Source of the DNA: an uncultured Anaerovibrio sp.
GTDB lineage: Bacteria; Bacillota; Negativicutes; Selenomonadales; Selenomonadaceae
DNA: 64,000 bases
NCBI GenBank assembly: GCA_934196075.1
Contig: CAKPVW010000004.1
Coordinates: 1 to 64,000 of the forward strand
Direction of reading: 5' to 3'
Shown: positions 28,731 to 36,022 of the stretch, in pieces
How the letters are laid out: every line of letters begins with the position of its first letter
Numbering within the stretch: the stretch's first letter is position 1
Program-made: the position numbers and the translations under genes
Notes under the pieces: generated by a model
The model's database searches: none
What the model was told of the DNA's origin: nothing
The model's input: the letters and a program-made list of their open reading frames with translations, nothing else

Positions 28731-28753
28731 ACATAACATCCTTTCCTAATACA

Positions 28754-28792
28754 CAAAAATGGTATACCTAGCCACAGCCATTGGTATACCAT
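28754..28792 (-). terminator. Terminator of the TPP riboswitch
   Basis: On the minus strand ATGGTATACC and GGTATACCAT form a perfect 10-bp stem with a 14-nt loop, then TTTTTG. It sits between the TPP aptamer and thiC and is the expected expression platform. Confidence 0.88.
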
Positions 28793-28808
28793 CATACCTA
28801 CACAATAT

Positions 28809-28888
28809 GGTTCCCTACGGTGGCATTATCCACATCAGGTACGGTCAAGGCCCCAGCCTACTCTCAGCCTGCCTGCGCAAGCTCCCGT
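28809..28888 (-). promoter_or_regulatory. TPP (THI-box) riboswitch of thiC
   Basis: Minus-strand core elements in order: CGGGAGCTTG, the GGCTGAGA pyrimidine-sensor word, CCTTGACCGTACCTGATGTG, GATAATGCCACCGTAGGGAA. All conserved THI-box blocks are present. TPP binding should allow the downstream terminator to form. Confidence 0.97.
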
Positions 28889-28898
28889 TTTGTCTAAT

Positions 28899-30467
28899 TT
28901 ATTCGTCTTTATTCATTGTAACATCTTTTCTCTCATTTGTACAATAATAGGGATAAAAAATTTTCTCCAGCTCCTTGACCAGATTGGCCTGGGGTGCCTC
29001 CTGACCAACCATTTGCTTATAAACAGCCAATATCCTCTCCCTAGCCTGCTCACCAAGGATTTCTATATCCAGCATTTCAGCCTGCTGTAAATCCCCCGGC
29101 TGCAGCTTGGCCAGCCCCCGGCCCAGTTCCTTGCGATTGCGGTCAATCAACATTCTGGCCCTATCCGTCAGCAAATAGCAAAAAATAATATCCGTCCATT
29201 CTCTATAGGCCTCATGGACAAAAATTCCATGAAAAGCCGTCAGATTCCCTGTGCCAGCCAAATTCCGCAGTACCTTATACTCATTGCGATAAGCAGAGGA
29301 AATCAAAATAGGTGCCGCAGGCTTCTGCTCCATGCTATACCAGGGCTGTCTTTTGGACAGAAGATACCGCTTAGCCAGCCCCTCTGCCTGTCCCTGACGG
29401 ATATATGCCCGTACCCTGCCCTCAGGCTTCCCCTGTACATTCAAGATAAAAGCCTTGCCCTGCCCAGCTGCCAAAGCCTGCCAATCCCCCAGCTGCCAGA
29501 TACAATCCTTTACATCCCTGCTGCGGCAAAGGCAGGGCCGGAGATATTTGGCGTCAATTCTCAATTCCTCAGCCTGCTGCCGGCTCAGACAAAAGAAATC
29601 ATTGGCTCCCGTAGCAATCCCCCGGCCAATCCGACAATATTTTTCCATAGGCACCAGATGAGCCAGCCTCTGCTGTTTCTCCTGATGCAGATAAGGACGC
29701 CACTTTTCCTCCGGTCCTATCTGACCATATTTTACCCTGACGCCATGAGGCCCCTGTCCTCTATCCACATCAACAGCAGAAAGCTCCTCCATGGAAGCAA
29801 GATTAAAAAAAGCAATCTCCTCCTTGGGCGCCCTATCCAGCAAAAGAATACAGCAGGTAGTATTGGCCCCAGGAAAAATATCCTCATTATAGCGGAAATT
29901 GACAATACACCGCAGCAGCCTATCCTCCAAAAGCATGGCCTTCAGCTGAGTACCATAAATGGAGTTAAGGAACTCACTAGGAATCAGATAAGCCAACTTC
30001 CCCTGAGGGGCCAGCTGAAAAATACTTTTCGCCAAAAAAAGCAGGTAAAGATTGCTATTGCCGCCATAGCGGATGCCAGTTTCCTCCTGGATTTTATTCA
30101 ATATTTCCTGCCGATTAGCCACCGCCTGAAATCTATTATAGGGAGGATTTCCCACAATAGCCTCGTATTGTTCCTGCCAATCCATGGTCAAATAATCCCC
30201 CAGCACCATTTCCGCCCCAGAGGGATTGCCAAAAAACTCCAAAATATCCCCGTCGATTTCATAGCCTTTCAGCTGGCATTGAGGAAAAATCCTATGCATC
30301 TGTTGGAGAAAAATACTATTACCAGCTGCAGGATCCAGCATATTTTTGGCATTTTTCCCAGCCCAGCCACACATAAACTCCGCCACTGGAGCCGGCGTAA
30401 AAAATTGGCCCAAAGCCTTCAAATGCTTATGTCCCGCTTGTTCTGCATATATTTTTTCCTGCTCCAT
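28899..30467 (-). CDS. Orphan class I N6-adenine DNA methyltransferase
   Basis: 522 aa. SAM-binding motif I is seen in KALGQFFTPAPVAEFM then MLDPAAGNSIFL, and the catalytic motif IV is NPPYNRF, typical of gamma-type adenine methyltransferases (TaqI/Eco57I-like). A long C-terminal region (about 250-500) should be the target-recognition domain. No restriction endonuclease gene is adjacent, so it is solitary or regulatory, or the remnant of a type IIG-like system. Its last codons overlap the thiC promoter. Confidence 0.85.
   Translation of the reverse strand: MEQEKIYAEQAGHKHLKALGQFFTPAPVAEFMCGWAGKNAKNMLDPAAGNSIFLQQMHRIFPQCQLKGYEIDGDILEFFGNPSGAEMVLGDYLTMDWQEQYEAIVGNPPYNRFQAVANRQEILNKIQEETGIRYGGNSNLYLLFLAKSIFQLAPQGKLAYLIPSEFLNSIYGTQLKAMLLEDRLLRCIVNFRYNEDIFPGANTTCCILLLDRAPKEEIAFFNLASMEELSAVDVDRGQGPHGVRVKYGQIGPEEKWRPYLHQEKQQRLAHLVPMEKYCRIGRGIATGANDFFCLSRQQAEELRIDAKYLRPCLCRSRDVKDCIWQLGDWQALAAGQGKAFILNVQGKPEGRVRAYIRQGQAEGLAKRYLLSKRQPWYSMEQKPAAPILISSAYRNEYKVLRNLAGTGNLTAFHGIFVHEAYREWTDIIFCYLLTDRARMLIDRNRKELGRGLAKLQPGDLQQAEMLDIEILGEQARERILAVYKQMVGQEAPQANLVKELEKIFYPYYCTNERKDVTMNKDE
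28915..28944 (-). promoter_or_regulatory. Probable thiC promoter inside the 3' end of the methyltransferase gene
   Basis: On the minus strand TTGTAC (28944-28939), 18-bp spacer, TACAAT (28920-28915). Transcription would start about 20 nt before the TPP aptamer. The -35 and -10 lie in the last codons of the methyltransferase. Confidence 0.6.
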
Positions 30468-30542
30468 TTCCTCATCCTTTACAAAATAATCTTTTCATCT
30501 GACCATAAATCTGATATTATATTTTTATCTCATTCTGACTAT

Positions 30543-30594
30543 TTCAATATAGCCAATGTGGCATTATACTAGGTAGCATATTCAATATATTGAA
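30543..30594 (+). promoter_or_regulatory. Promoter/operator region of the ECF S-component gene
   Basis: TTCAATATA occurs twice (30543 and 30581); the second copy is inside the perfect 14-bp palindrome TTCAATATATTGAA (30581-30594). A TATACT -10-like box lies between them (30565-30570). The divergent methyltransferase starts at 30467. The repeated word is a candidate binding site for the PdxR-type regulator encoded downstream (inference). Confidence 0.45.
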
Positions 30595-30620
30595 CACAAA
30601 TTCAGTCAGGAGTGACCATT

Positions 30621-31115
30621 ATGAGATTAACTACCAAGGATTTATGCCTTACCTCTTTATTTACCGCTATTGTATTTGTTATGACCTTTGTGCCCAAAAT
30701 CCCTATTCCCTTGGGCTATGCCCATCTGGGAGATGCCGCTGTATTGCTGGCCGTTGTGCTTTTGGGCCGGAAGCAGGGAGCCATCGCCGGAGCGATAGGT
30801 TCCGCTTTAGCCGATTTGATAGGCGGCTTTGCCCTTTGGATTGTGCCTACCCTGCTTATCAAATACATTATGGCTTGGATTTTCGGCCTGCTCTACCAGA
30901 ACAGTCACAACAGCTTTGAGATTAACAGCGGCAACCTTACCGCTATTTTCCTGGGCTTTGTTTGGATGGTAGCCGCCTACACCATTTTCGGTGCTCTTCT
31001 CTATGACAGCATAGAGGCAGGACTCAGCTCCACCCCAGGTCTGGCTCTGAAGGCTTTCCTCAACGCCGTAATCTTCCTGATATTGGTAAAGCCATTACAG
31101 AAAATTTCACTCTAA
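30621..31115 (+). CDS. ECF transporter S component, probably for a vitamin precursor
   Basis: 164-aa substrate-capture membrane protein with five to six hydrophobic segments. The N-terminal LTSLFTAIVFVMTFVPKIPIPLGYAHLGDA and the stretch GRKQGAIAGAIGSALADLIGG are typical of ECF S components (riboflavin/HMP/pyridoxine group). ATG 30621 follows CAGGAG by 8 nt; a GTG at 30612 overlaps the ribosome-binding site. Neighbour to a MocR/PdxR regulator, suggesting a B6 vitamer (PdxU-like); thiC nearby makes HMP an alternative. The energising EcfAAT module is not in the window. Confidence 0.8.
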   Translation: MRLTTKDLCLTSLFTAIVFVMTFVPKIPIPLGYAHLGDAAVLLAVVLLGRKQGAIAGAIGSALADLIGGFALWIVPTLLIKYIMAWIFGLLYQNSHNSFEINSGNLTAIFLGFVWMVAAYTIFGALLYDSIEAGLSSTPGLALKAFLNAVIFLILVKPLQKISL

Positions 31116-31146
31116 CCCTCCTATCCGTTAGGTGGATAGAAGCTAC

Positions 31147-31175
31147 AAAGCGGCATACCCTGCCGCTTTTATTTT
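31147..31175 (+). terminator. Terminator after the ECF S component
   Basis: AAAGCGGCA / TGCCGCTTT stem with loop TACCC, followed by TATTTT. Confidence 0.85.
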
Positions 31176-31249
31176 ACCACAAATCCTGCCAATTAGCCGA
31201 ACACTTTTCCAGTACCCCCTGATTTTCATTGTAGAAAGGCGGTCCCTCT

Positions 31250-32731
31250 ATGCTGACTTTGAATCTGGAGCCTAACAAGCCCCAGCCCATCTATATGCAG
31301 ATTTATCAATACATCAAAAACGAAATTCTCCTCCATCACCTAACCCCCGGCACCAGGCTGCCCTCCAAGCGTTCACTGGCTGCCCAGCTTGGCATCAGCA
31401 CCATTACGGTAGAAGGAGCCTATGGCCAGCTGGTTTCCGAAGGCTATATTTATGCCAAATTAAAATCAGGCTACTTTGTCTCTCCCGTGGAAAGCTATCG
31501 TCAATCCATGGATTTCTTTGACCAACAGCAAAGCACCAACACCAATCTCCCTCAGGAGAATACTTCTCCTGACCTGGGCGGAAACATGCCCCAACAGGCT
31601 TGGGAAAATTCTGAGACAAAGGACTCACCCACAGTTCCTGCCCCTCACATAGTTGATTTATCCTCCAACAGCCTATTGGCCGAAAACTTTCCCTTCAGCA
31701 CCTGGAGCCGTCTCCTGCGGCACACCATCAGCGAGAAACAGCAGCTGCTCCTCACCCAGTCTCCTACTGCCGGTGTAGCCCCTCTGCGGCAGGCCATTGC
31801 CAATCATCTACGGCATTTTCGAGGCATGGATATTGCCCCGGAACAGATTGTTATCGGCGCCGGCACAGAGTATCTCTATGAACTGTTGATTAAGCTTATC
31901 GGCCGGGACAAAATCTACTGTGTGGAGGATCCAGGCTATCAGAAACTACGCAAGATCTATGGAGACAACGGAGCCTGCTGTATCGCTCTTCCCATTGACC
32001 AGCAGGGCATGTCTGTCACCGCCCTGAATTCCATGAGCTGTGATGTTATCCATATCAGCCCCTCCCACCATTTCCCTACAGGCATTATCACGCCCATCAG
32101 CCGCCGCTATGAACTGCTGGGCTGGGCCGCAGCCGGCCCTAGATACATCATTGAAGATGATTATGACACAGAATTCCGTCTCGTAGGCCGTCCCATTCCC
32201 TCCCTTTTCAGCATAGATATGAGCAGCAAGGTTATTTATATGAATACCTTCTCCAAAAGTCTGGCCTCCACCATCCGTATCAGCTATATGGTACTGCCCA
32301 AGCCTTTGCTGGAAAAATTCAACAGCAAATTGAACTATCTAAGCTGTACTGTCTCCACCTTTGAGCAATACACTCTGGCGGAGTTTATCAATCAGGGGTA
32401 TTTTGAACGGCATATTAACCGTATGCGGAACAACTACAAAAAACTTCGTCAACAGCTGCTGAAGGCCTTGACCAGCCATCCTCAGCACGAAAAAATTCAG
32501 ATACTCCAGCAATCCTCCGGCCTATATTTTCTTCTGCAAATCCATACCAATTTGTCTGACCGGGATTTGCAGGCCAGATTACAGCAAAAGGGGCTGATGC
32601 TTCAGCCTCTCCAGCACTACTATCAAAACCGTCAGGCAGCCCCGGAGCATACCTTTGTGGTAAACTATTCCTCCATCGCAGCCACAGATATTCATCAAAT
32701 TGTAGATGCCCTTTTCAGCAGTCTGTCCTAA
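31250..32731 (+). CDS. pdxR: MocR/PdxR-family regulator (GntR HTH plus class I aminotransferase domain)
   Basis: 493 aa. N-terminal GntR winged helix (about 12-80): PIYMQIYQYIKNEILLHHL, LPSKRSLAAQLGISTITVEGAY, LVSEGYIYAKLKSGYFV. C-terminal fold-type I PLP domain with VIHISPSHHFPTGI, IIEDDYDTEFR and the PLP-lysine region MNTFSKSLASTIRISYMVLP. PdxR members activate PLP synthesis or uptake genes; here the upstream ECF S component is the likely target. The symbol is by family and context, not proof of orthology. Confidence 0.85.
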   Translation: MLTLNLEPNKPQPIYMQIYQYIKNEILLHHLTPGTRLPSKRSLAAQLGISTITVEGAYGQLVSEGYIYAKLKSGYFVSPVESYRQSMDFFDQQQSTNTNLPQENTSPDLGGNMPQQAWENSETKDSPTVPAPHIVDLSSNSLLAENFPFSTWSRLLRHTISEKQQLLLTQSPTAGVAPLRQAIANHLRHFRGMDIAPEQIVIGAGTEYLYELLIKLIGRDKIYCVEDPGYQKLRKIYGDNGACCIALPIDQQGMSVTALNSMSCDVIHISPSHHFPTGIITPISRRYELLGWAAAGPRYIIEDDYDTEFRLVGRPIPSLFSIDMSSKVIYMNTFSKSLASTIRISYMVLPKPLLEKFNSKLNYLSCTVSTFEQYTLAEFINQGYFERHINRMRNNYKKLRQQLLKALTSHPQHEKIQILQQSSGLYFLLQIHTNLSDRDLQARLQQKGLMLQPLQHYYQNRQAAPEHTFVVNYSSIAATDIHQIVDALFSSLS

Positions 32732-32736
32732 AGACA

Positions 32737-32862
32737 AATAGCCCCCTTCAGCCACCCTCAGCAACGGAATGCAGTCCCCCTAAAGTTATACCTAAAATCT
32801 ACTTTAGGGAGACCGCTGCACTCAGCAATGCTGTGGACAGGCCGAAAAGGGCTATTTTATTT
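32737..32862. terminator. Very long bidirectional hairpin between pdxR and the COG2509 gene
   Basis: Outer arms AAATAGCCC / GGGCTATTT. Inner arms include CAGCA / TGCTG and GTCCCCCTAAAGT (32774-32786) pairing with ACTTTAGGGAGAC (32800-32812). T-rich flanks lie on both outer sides, so it can end both convergent genes. The inner loop sequence recurs in the terminator at 35938. Confidence 0.75.
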
Positions 32863-32865
32863 TGC

Positions 32866-34236
32866 TTACATACCAGCTAGAATCTCTCTAGCTACAAAAA
32901 CGCCGCTGGCCGAAGCATGGGACAGGGAATGGGTTACGCCGCTGCCATCACCGATAATATACAGTCCCTTGTAACGACACTCCAGCTTGTGATCCAGCTC
33001 CACCTCCATATTGTAGAATTTTACCTCTACACCATAGAGCAGGGTATCATCATTGGCGGTGCCCGGTGCGATTTTGTCCAAAGCATAAATCATTTCAATA
33101 ATGCCGTCCAAAATACGCTTGGGCAGAACCAGGCTCAAATCTCCAGGAGCCGCTGCCAGAGTCGGTGTCACAAACCCCTCATCCATACGCTTTTGGGTAC
33201 TGCGACGTCCCCGCACCAAATCCCCAAAACGCTGTACCAGCACTCCGCCTCCCAGCATATTGGACAGGCGGGCAATGCTTTCGCCATAACCATTGCTGTC
33301 CTTGAAAGGCTCGGAAAAATGCTTGGACACCAGCAGGGCAAAATTGGTATTGCCAGTCTGGAGGGCCTTGTCCTCATAGCTATGGCCATTGACGGTAATA
33401 ATGCCATTGGTATTTTCGCTTACCACACTGCCATAAGGATTCATGCAGAAAGTACGCACTTTGTCCTCAAATTTGTCTGTACGATAAACAATTTTGCTTT
33501 CATACAGCTCATCAGTAAGATGGGAAAATACCTCTGCCGGCAGCTCCACTCTGACACCCAAATCCACCCGGTTGGACATGGTAGGAATCTCCAGCTCCTG
33601 ACAGATTTTTTCCATCCATTTGCTGCCGCTGCGGCCTACAGAAACAATGCATTTAGCACATTCATAGCTGTCCTGGGCGGTAATAACCCGGTAGCCCTTG
33701 TCCAACACCTCCAGCTTTTCCACTGGAGTCATAAAGAAGAAATCCACTCGCTCCTGCAGCTCGTTATAGAGATTTTCCAGCACTACATAGTTTTTGTCCG
33801 TACCCAGATGGCGCACAGAAGCATCCAGCAGCTTCAGCTTATTCTGCATACAGGTCTTTTTCAGGCTGGTACCAGTGGTAGAATACATTTTTGTGCCCTG
33901 ACCGCCATGGCTGACATTGATATCATCCACATAATACATCAGCTCCAGCGCTTCCTCCCTGCCGATATGCTCATAAAGGGTACCGCCGAAATCATTGGTA
34001 ATATTGTATTTGCCATCAGAAAAAGCCCCAGCACCGCCAAAACCATTCATAATAGCACAGGATGGACAATTGATACAGCTTTTGATGTTCTTGCCATCAA
34101 TAGGACATTTTCTTTTTTCCAGAGAACGGCCTGCCTCAAAAACAGCCACCTTTATATCCTTGTTCCCCTTAATCAGCTCATAGGCAGAAAAAATGCCCCC
34201 CGGCCCTGCACCAATAATAATAACATCGTATTTCAT
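32866..34236 (-). CDS. FAD-dependent dehydrogenase, COG2509 family
   Basis: 456-aa flavoprotein. MKYDVIIIGAGPGGIFSAYEL is a classic dinucleotide-binding GxGxxG fold; RSLEKRKCPIDGKNIKSC holds a cysteine-rich stretch (with INCPSC) typical of this group, and GFGGAGAFSDGKYN follows. The C-terminus GLYIIGDGSGVTHSLSHASA is the second FAD motif. Start ATG 34236 has GGGAG seven bases upstream; the longer frame to 34338 runs into the leader. Substrate unknown. It is preceded by a guanine-class riboswitch and a strong promoter, linking it to purine status. Confidence 0.85.
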   Translation of the reverse strand: MKYDVIIIGAGPGGIFSAYELIKGNKDIKVAVFEAGRSLEKRKCPIDGKNIKSCINCPSCAIMNGFGGAGAFSDGKYNITNDFGGTLYEHIGREEALELMYYVDDINVSHGGQGTKMYSTTGTSLKKTCMQNKLKLLDASVRHLGTDKNYVVLENLYNELQERVDFFFMTPVEKLEVLDKGYRVITAQDSYECAKCIVSVGRSGSKWMEKICQELEIPTMSNRVDLGVRVELPAEVFSHLTDELYESKIVYRTDKFEDKVRTFCMNPYGSVVSENTNGIITVNGHSYEDKALQTGNTNFALLVSKHFSEPFKDSNGYGESIARLSNMLGGGVLVQRFGDLVRGRRSTQKRMDEGFVTPTLAAAPGDLSLVLPKRILDGIIEMIYALDKIAPGTANDDTLLYGVEVKFYNMEVELDHKLECRYKGLYIIGDGSGVTHSLSHASASGVFVAREILAGM

Positions 34237-34345
34237 CCAAACACTCCCTCTTCTGCAACTAAAATGCCTGCTGCCAAATCTATTCCTGCGGCTTGGGCTA
34301 AATTTACACACAAAAAAACCCAGAAAAGTATACCACAACCCAGCG

Positions 34346-34410
34346 GGTCATAGACAACTATTCTCGGCAGTTGGTAGAAACACTCTTCCCTATCAAGAGT
34401 ATATATAACC
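34346..34410 (-). promoter_or_regulatory. Purine riboswitch aptamer, guanine class, upstream of the COG2509 gene
   Basis: Minus strand, 65 nt. P1 GGTTATA / TATGACC. P2 ACTCTT / AAGAGT with loop GATAGGG. J2/3 is GTTTCTA, identical to xpt. P3 CAACTG / TAGTTG with loop CCGAGAA. The loop-loop GG and CC pairs are kept. Binding-site residues equivalent to U22, U47, U51 and C74 are present, which predicts guanine or hypoxanthine. Positions 24 and 73 are both T instead of A. A T7 run follows GGGTT about 45 nt later, with GACCC of P1 as possible partner. Confidence 0.9.
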
Positions 34411-34416
34411 TAAGAA

Positions 34417-34445
34417 ATGATATCAAAAAAAAATAACCATGTCAA
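34417..34445 (-). promoter_or_regulatory. Promoter of the riboswitch-controlled COG2509 gene
   Basis: On the minus strand perfect TTGACA (34445-34440), 17-bp spacer, TATCAT (34422-34417). The start point would fall at about the first base of the aptamer. Confidence 0.88.
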
Positions 34446-34455
34446 GTATGAATAT

Positions 34456-34848
34456 TAAGCAGAGACTTACCAGTATGAAGGTGTTCCTGCTGACGGAACG
34501 CATTGCGGAACACCTAAGGATTTTTCGGCAAATGGTGTTCCTTCTCACGGAACGCATCACGGAACGCATTACGGAACGCATCACGGAACACCTACAGCCT
34601 CTCAGCCCTTGTGCCACAAGGCTTCCCCACCACCTAAGAATAAGATAAAAGAAAAAGAAAAAAATCCTTCTGCTAGTATACCTCAGTACGAAGGTATACA
34701 GTCCTCCGAGGCTGACAATCCTGAGAACATACATATGAATCAGCCAAACCAGCAAGAGACAGGTCAAACTAATCCATCTCCTACAGAGGAAGAATTTCAT
34801 TTCTGCTTCGATACCTACAACGTATGTCTCAACAGAAAACCCAATTAA
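34456..34848 (+). pseudogene. Remnant of a replication- or HTH-type protein with a low-complexity repeat
   Basis: After a stop near 34451 a frame stays open to TAA at 34846-34848. It reads a repetitive part with GTHHGTHYGTHHGTP, a basic stretch PPPKNKIKEKEKNP, and an acidic Pro-rich end SPTEEEFHFCFDTYNVCLN. There is no credible start or folded domain. This pattern (Gly-Thr repeats, then a Lys/Glu linker) is seen in the middle of phage or plasmid HTH/DnaD-type replication proteins, so I read it as the leftover C-terminal part of such a gene. Tentative. Confidence 0.4.
34547..34594 (+). repeat. Four tandem 12-bp repeats
   Basis: ACGGAACGCATC, ACGGAACGCATT, ACGGAACGCATC and a degenerate ACGGAACACCTA follow head to tail. 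Related words and GGTGTTCC / GGAACACC inverted copies lie from 34470. Being a multiple of three, it encodes a Gly-Thr-His repeat in the remnant gene. Confidence 0.85.
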
Positions 34849-34982
34849 GACCTATTTTCACAACTAAACTTGAAAGGATTAATCTATTTTGCCATTTTGC
34901 ATTAGTTATTTCCGTATATCCCCCTTGCCTATGACATGTCATAGAAGTATCATAAGAATGTAGCCAAACTCTCACCATTACC

Positions 34983-35117
34983 GATCCAAATCCAAACTTG
35001 ACTAAAGGCAAGGTATTGAAGGCCATGGAAAACATGGTAGTCCGCAAAACTATTCTTGCAAGCAAGAAGATTGTGGAAACGCCAAAAGAATACTATACGC
35101 TCACAGATCAATCATAA
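34983..35117 (+). pseudogene. Short coding remnant, unknown origin
   Basis: A frame without start codon context reads NPNLTKGKVLKAMENMVV, then RKTILASKKIVETPKEYYTL and stops at TAA 35115. It looks like the last 44 codons of a lost gene. The surrounding 34849-35164 has no intact gene. Confidence 0.3.
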
Positions 35118-35123
35118 ATTCAA

Positions 35124-35152
35124 TTGCCTAGCATCTTTTACCATGTTATAAT
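35124..35152 (+). promoter_or_regulatory. Promoter-like element just before the Rpn-family gene
   Basis: TTGCCT (35124-35129), 17-bp spacer, perfect TATAAT (35147-35152). The first ATG of the next frame is only 13 bp past the -10, so its transcript would be nearly leaderless. Confidence 0.5.
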
Positions 35153-35164
35153 GAAATTAGAAAC

Positions 35165-35902
35165 ATGTTTTCTTATGTGAAAGTGGGATTATATGATATT
35201 TCCTTTCTTTTGAATAATCTTATGGTTGTACTCATTGAACATCAGACCACTATCAATCCCAATATGCCCCTGCGTTTTCTCAGTTATGTTGATGAACTGT
35301 ACAGACGCTATACCAGCACCTCTCATAAAAAGATTTACGGCGATGATTTAATCAAGATTCCTGCACCAGAGTTTTATGTATTCTACGATGGAAGCGATAC
35401 ATCTTTTGAGCAGCAAACCTTGAAGCTAAGCGATGCCTTTGAAACTCACTCTGATAAGTTGGAGCTTACTGTTCATGTATATAATCTAGCGGATGGCATG
35501 AACTATGAATTGAAAAGAAAATGCCTGCCTATAGGAGAATACAGTATATTTTCCAACGCTTATAAGCATTTTCGTCAACAGAAAATAGAAATTGATCATG
35601 CTGTCGATGCAGCCATTAAATATTGTCTGGAGAATAATGTTATGGTTGACTATCTAAAAAACAACCAAAAGGAGGTTATAGATATGTTCGGATTTGAGTG
35701 GAATGAAAAAGAGGAACGAGAGACGCTCATTAAGATTGGCGAGGAACGGGGAGAAGCTCGTGGCAGATTGGAAGGTAAACTAGAAGGTAAAATCGAGTCA
35801 ATAAAGGAATTGATGCGTAATCTAAACTTGTCCCCTGAGAAAGCTATGACTGCTCTGGGCATTGATCCTTCGGAATTTAGCCGTTATCTTACTATGCTCT
35901 AA
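35165..35902 (+). CDS. Rpn-family recombination-promoting nuclease (PD-(D/E)XK_2), N-terminally shortened
   Basis: 245 aa. LLNNLMVVLIEHQTTINPNMPLRFLSYVDELY is the core motif of the COG5464/Rpn family, including the EHQ catalytic segment; the C-terminal coiled, charged region (ERGEARGRLEGKLEGKIESI) is also typical. Family members normally carry some 50 more N-terminal residues before this motif, and no ribosome-binding site precedes ATG 35165, so this is probably a decayed gene or one with a non-standard start. Such proteins are common in accessory islands of anaerobes. Confidence 0.7.
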   Translation: MFSYVKVGLYDISFLLNNLMVVLIEHQTTINPNMPLRFLSYVDELYRRYTSTSHKKIYGDDLIKIPAPEFYVFYDGSDTSFEQQTLKLSDAFETHSDKLELTVHVYNLADGMNYELKRKCLPIGEYSIFSNAYKHFRQQKIEIDHAVDAAIKYCLENNVMVDYLKNNQKEVIDMFGFEWNEKEERETLIKIGEERGEARGRLEGKLEGKIESIKELMRNLNLSPEKAMTALGIDPSEFSRYLTML

Positions 35903-35937
35903 TAAAACAATACTAAAAATCCCCTAAGTTAAACATG

Positions 35938-35992
35938 TACCGACCTCAAAAATTAGACCTAAAATCTAATTTTGGGAGGTCGGTTTTCTTTT
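35938..35992. terminator. Terminator downstream of the Rpn-family gene
   Basis: ACCGACCTCAAAAATTAGA pairs with TCTAATTTTGGGAGGTCGG, loop about CCTAAAA, followed by TTTTCTTTT. Its loop and right arm (CCTAAAATCTAATTTTGGGAG) resemble 32791-32811 (CCTAAAATCTACTTTAGGGAG). Confidence 0.85.
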
Positions 35993-36022
35993 GGCAAAAT
36001 ACAGTGCTATTTATTGATATTC

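Noticed and set aside
30590-30919. Overlapping ORF in the ECF S-component gene
   Set aside because: Shadow frame; the S-component frame has the membrane pattern and ribosome-binding site.
34237-34338. N-terminal extension of the COG2509 protein
   Set aside because: It runs through the riboswitch leader; the FAD fold starts at ATG 34236 with a proper ribosome-binding site.
34439-34648. Plus-strand ORF with TERITERITE repeats
   Set aside because: It arises from the 12-bp tandem repeat in another frame; the neighbouring frame gives a more protein-like composition.
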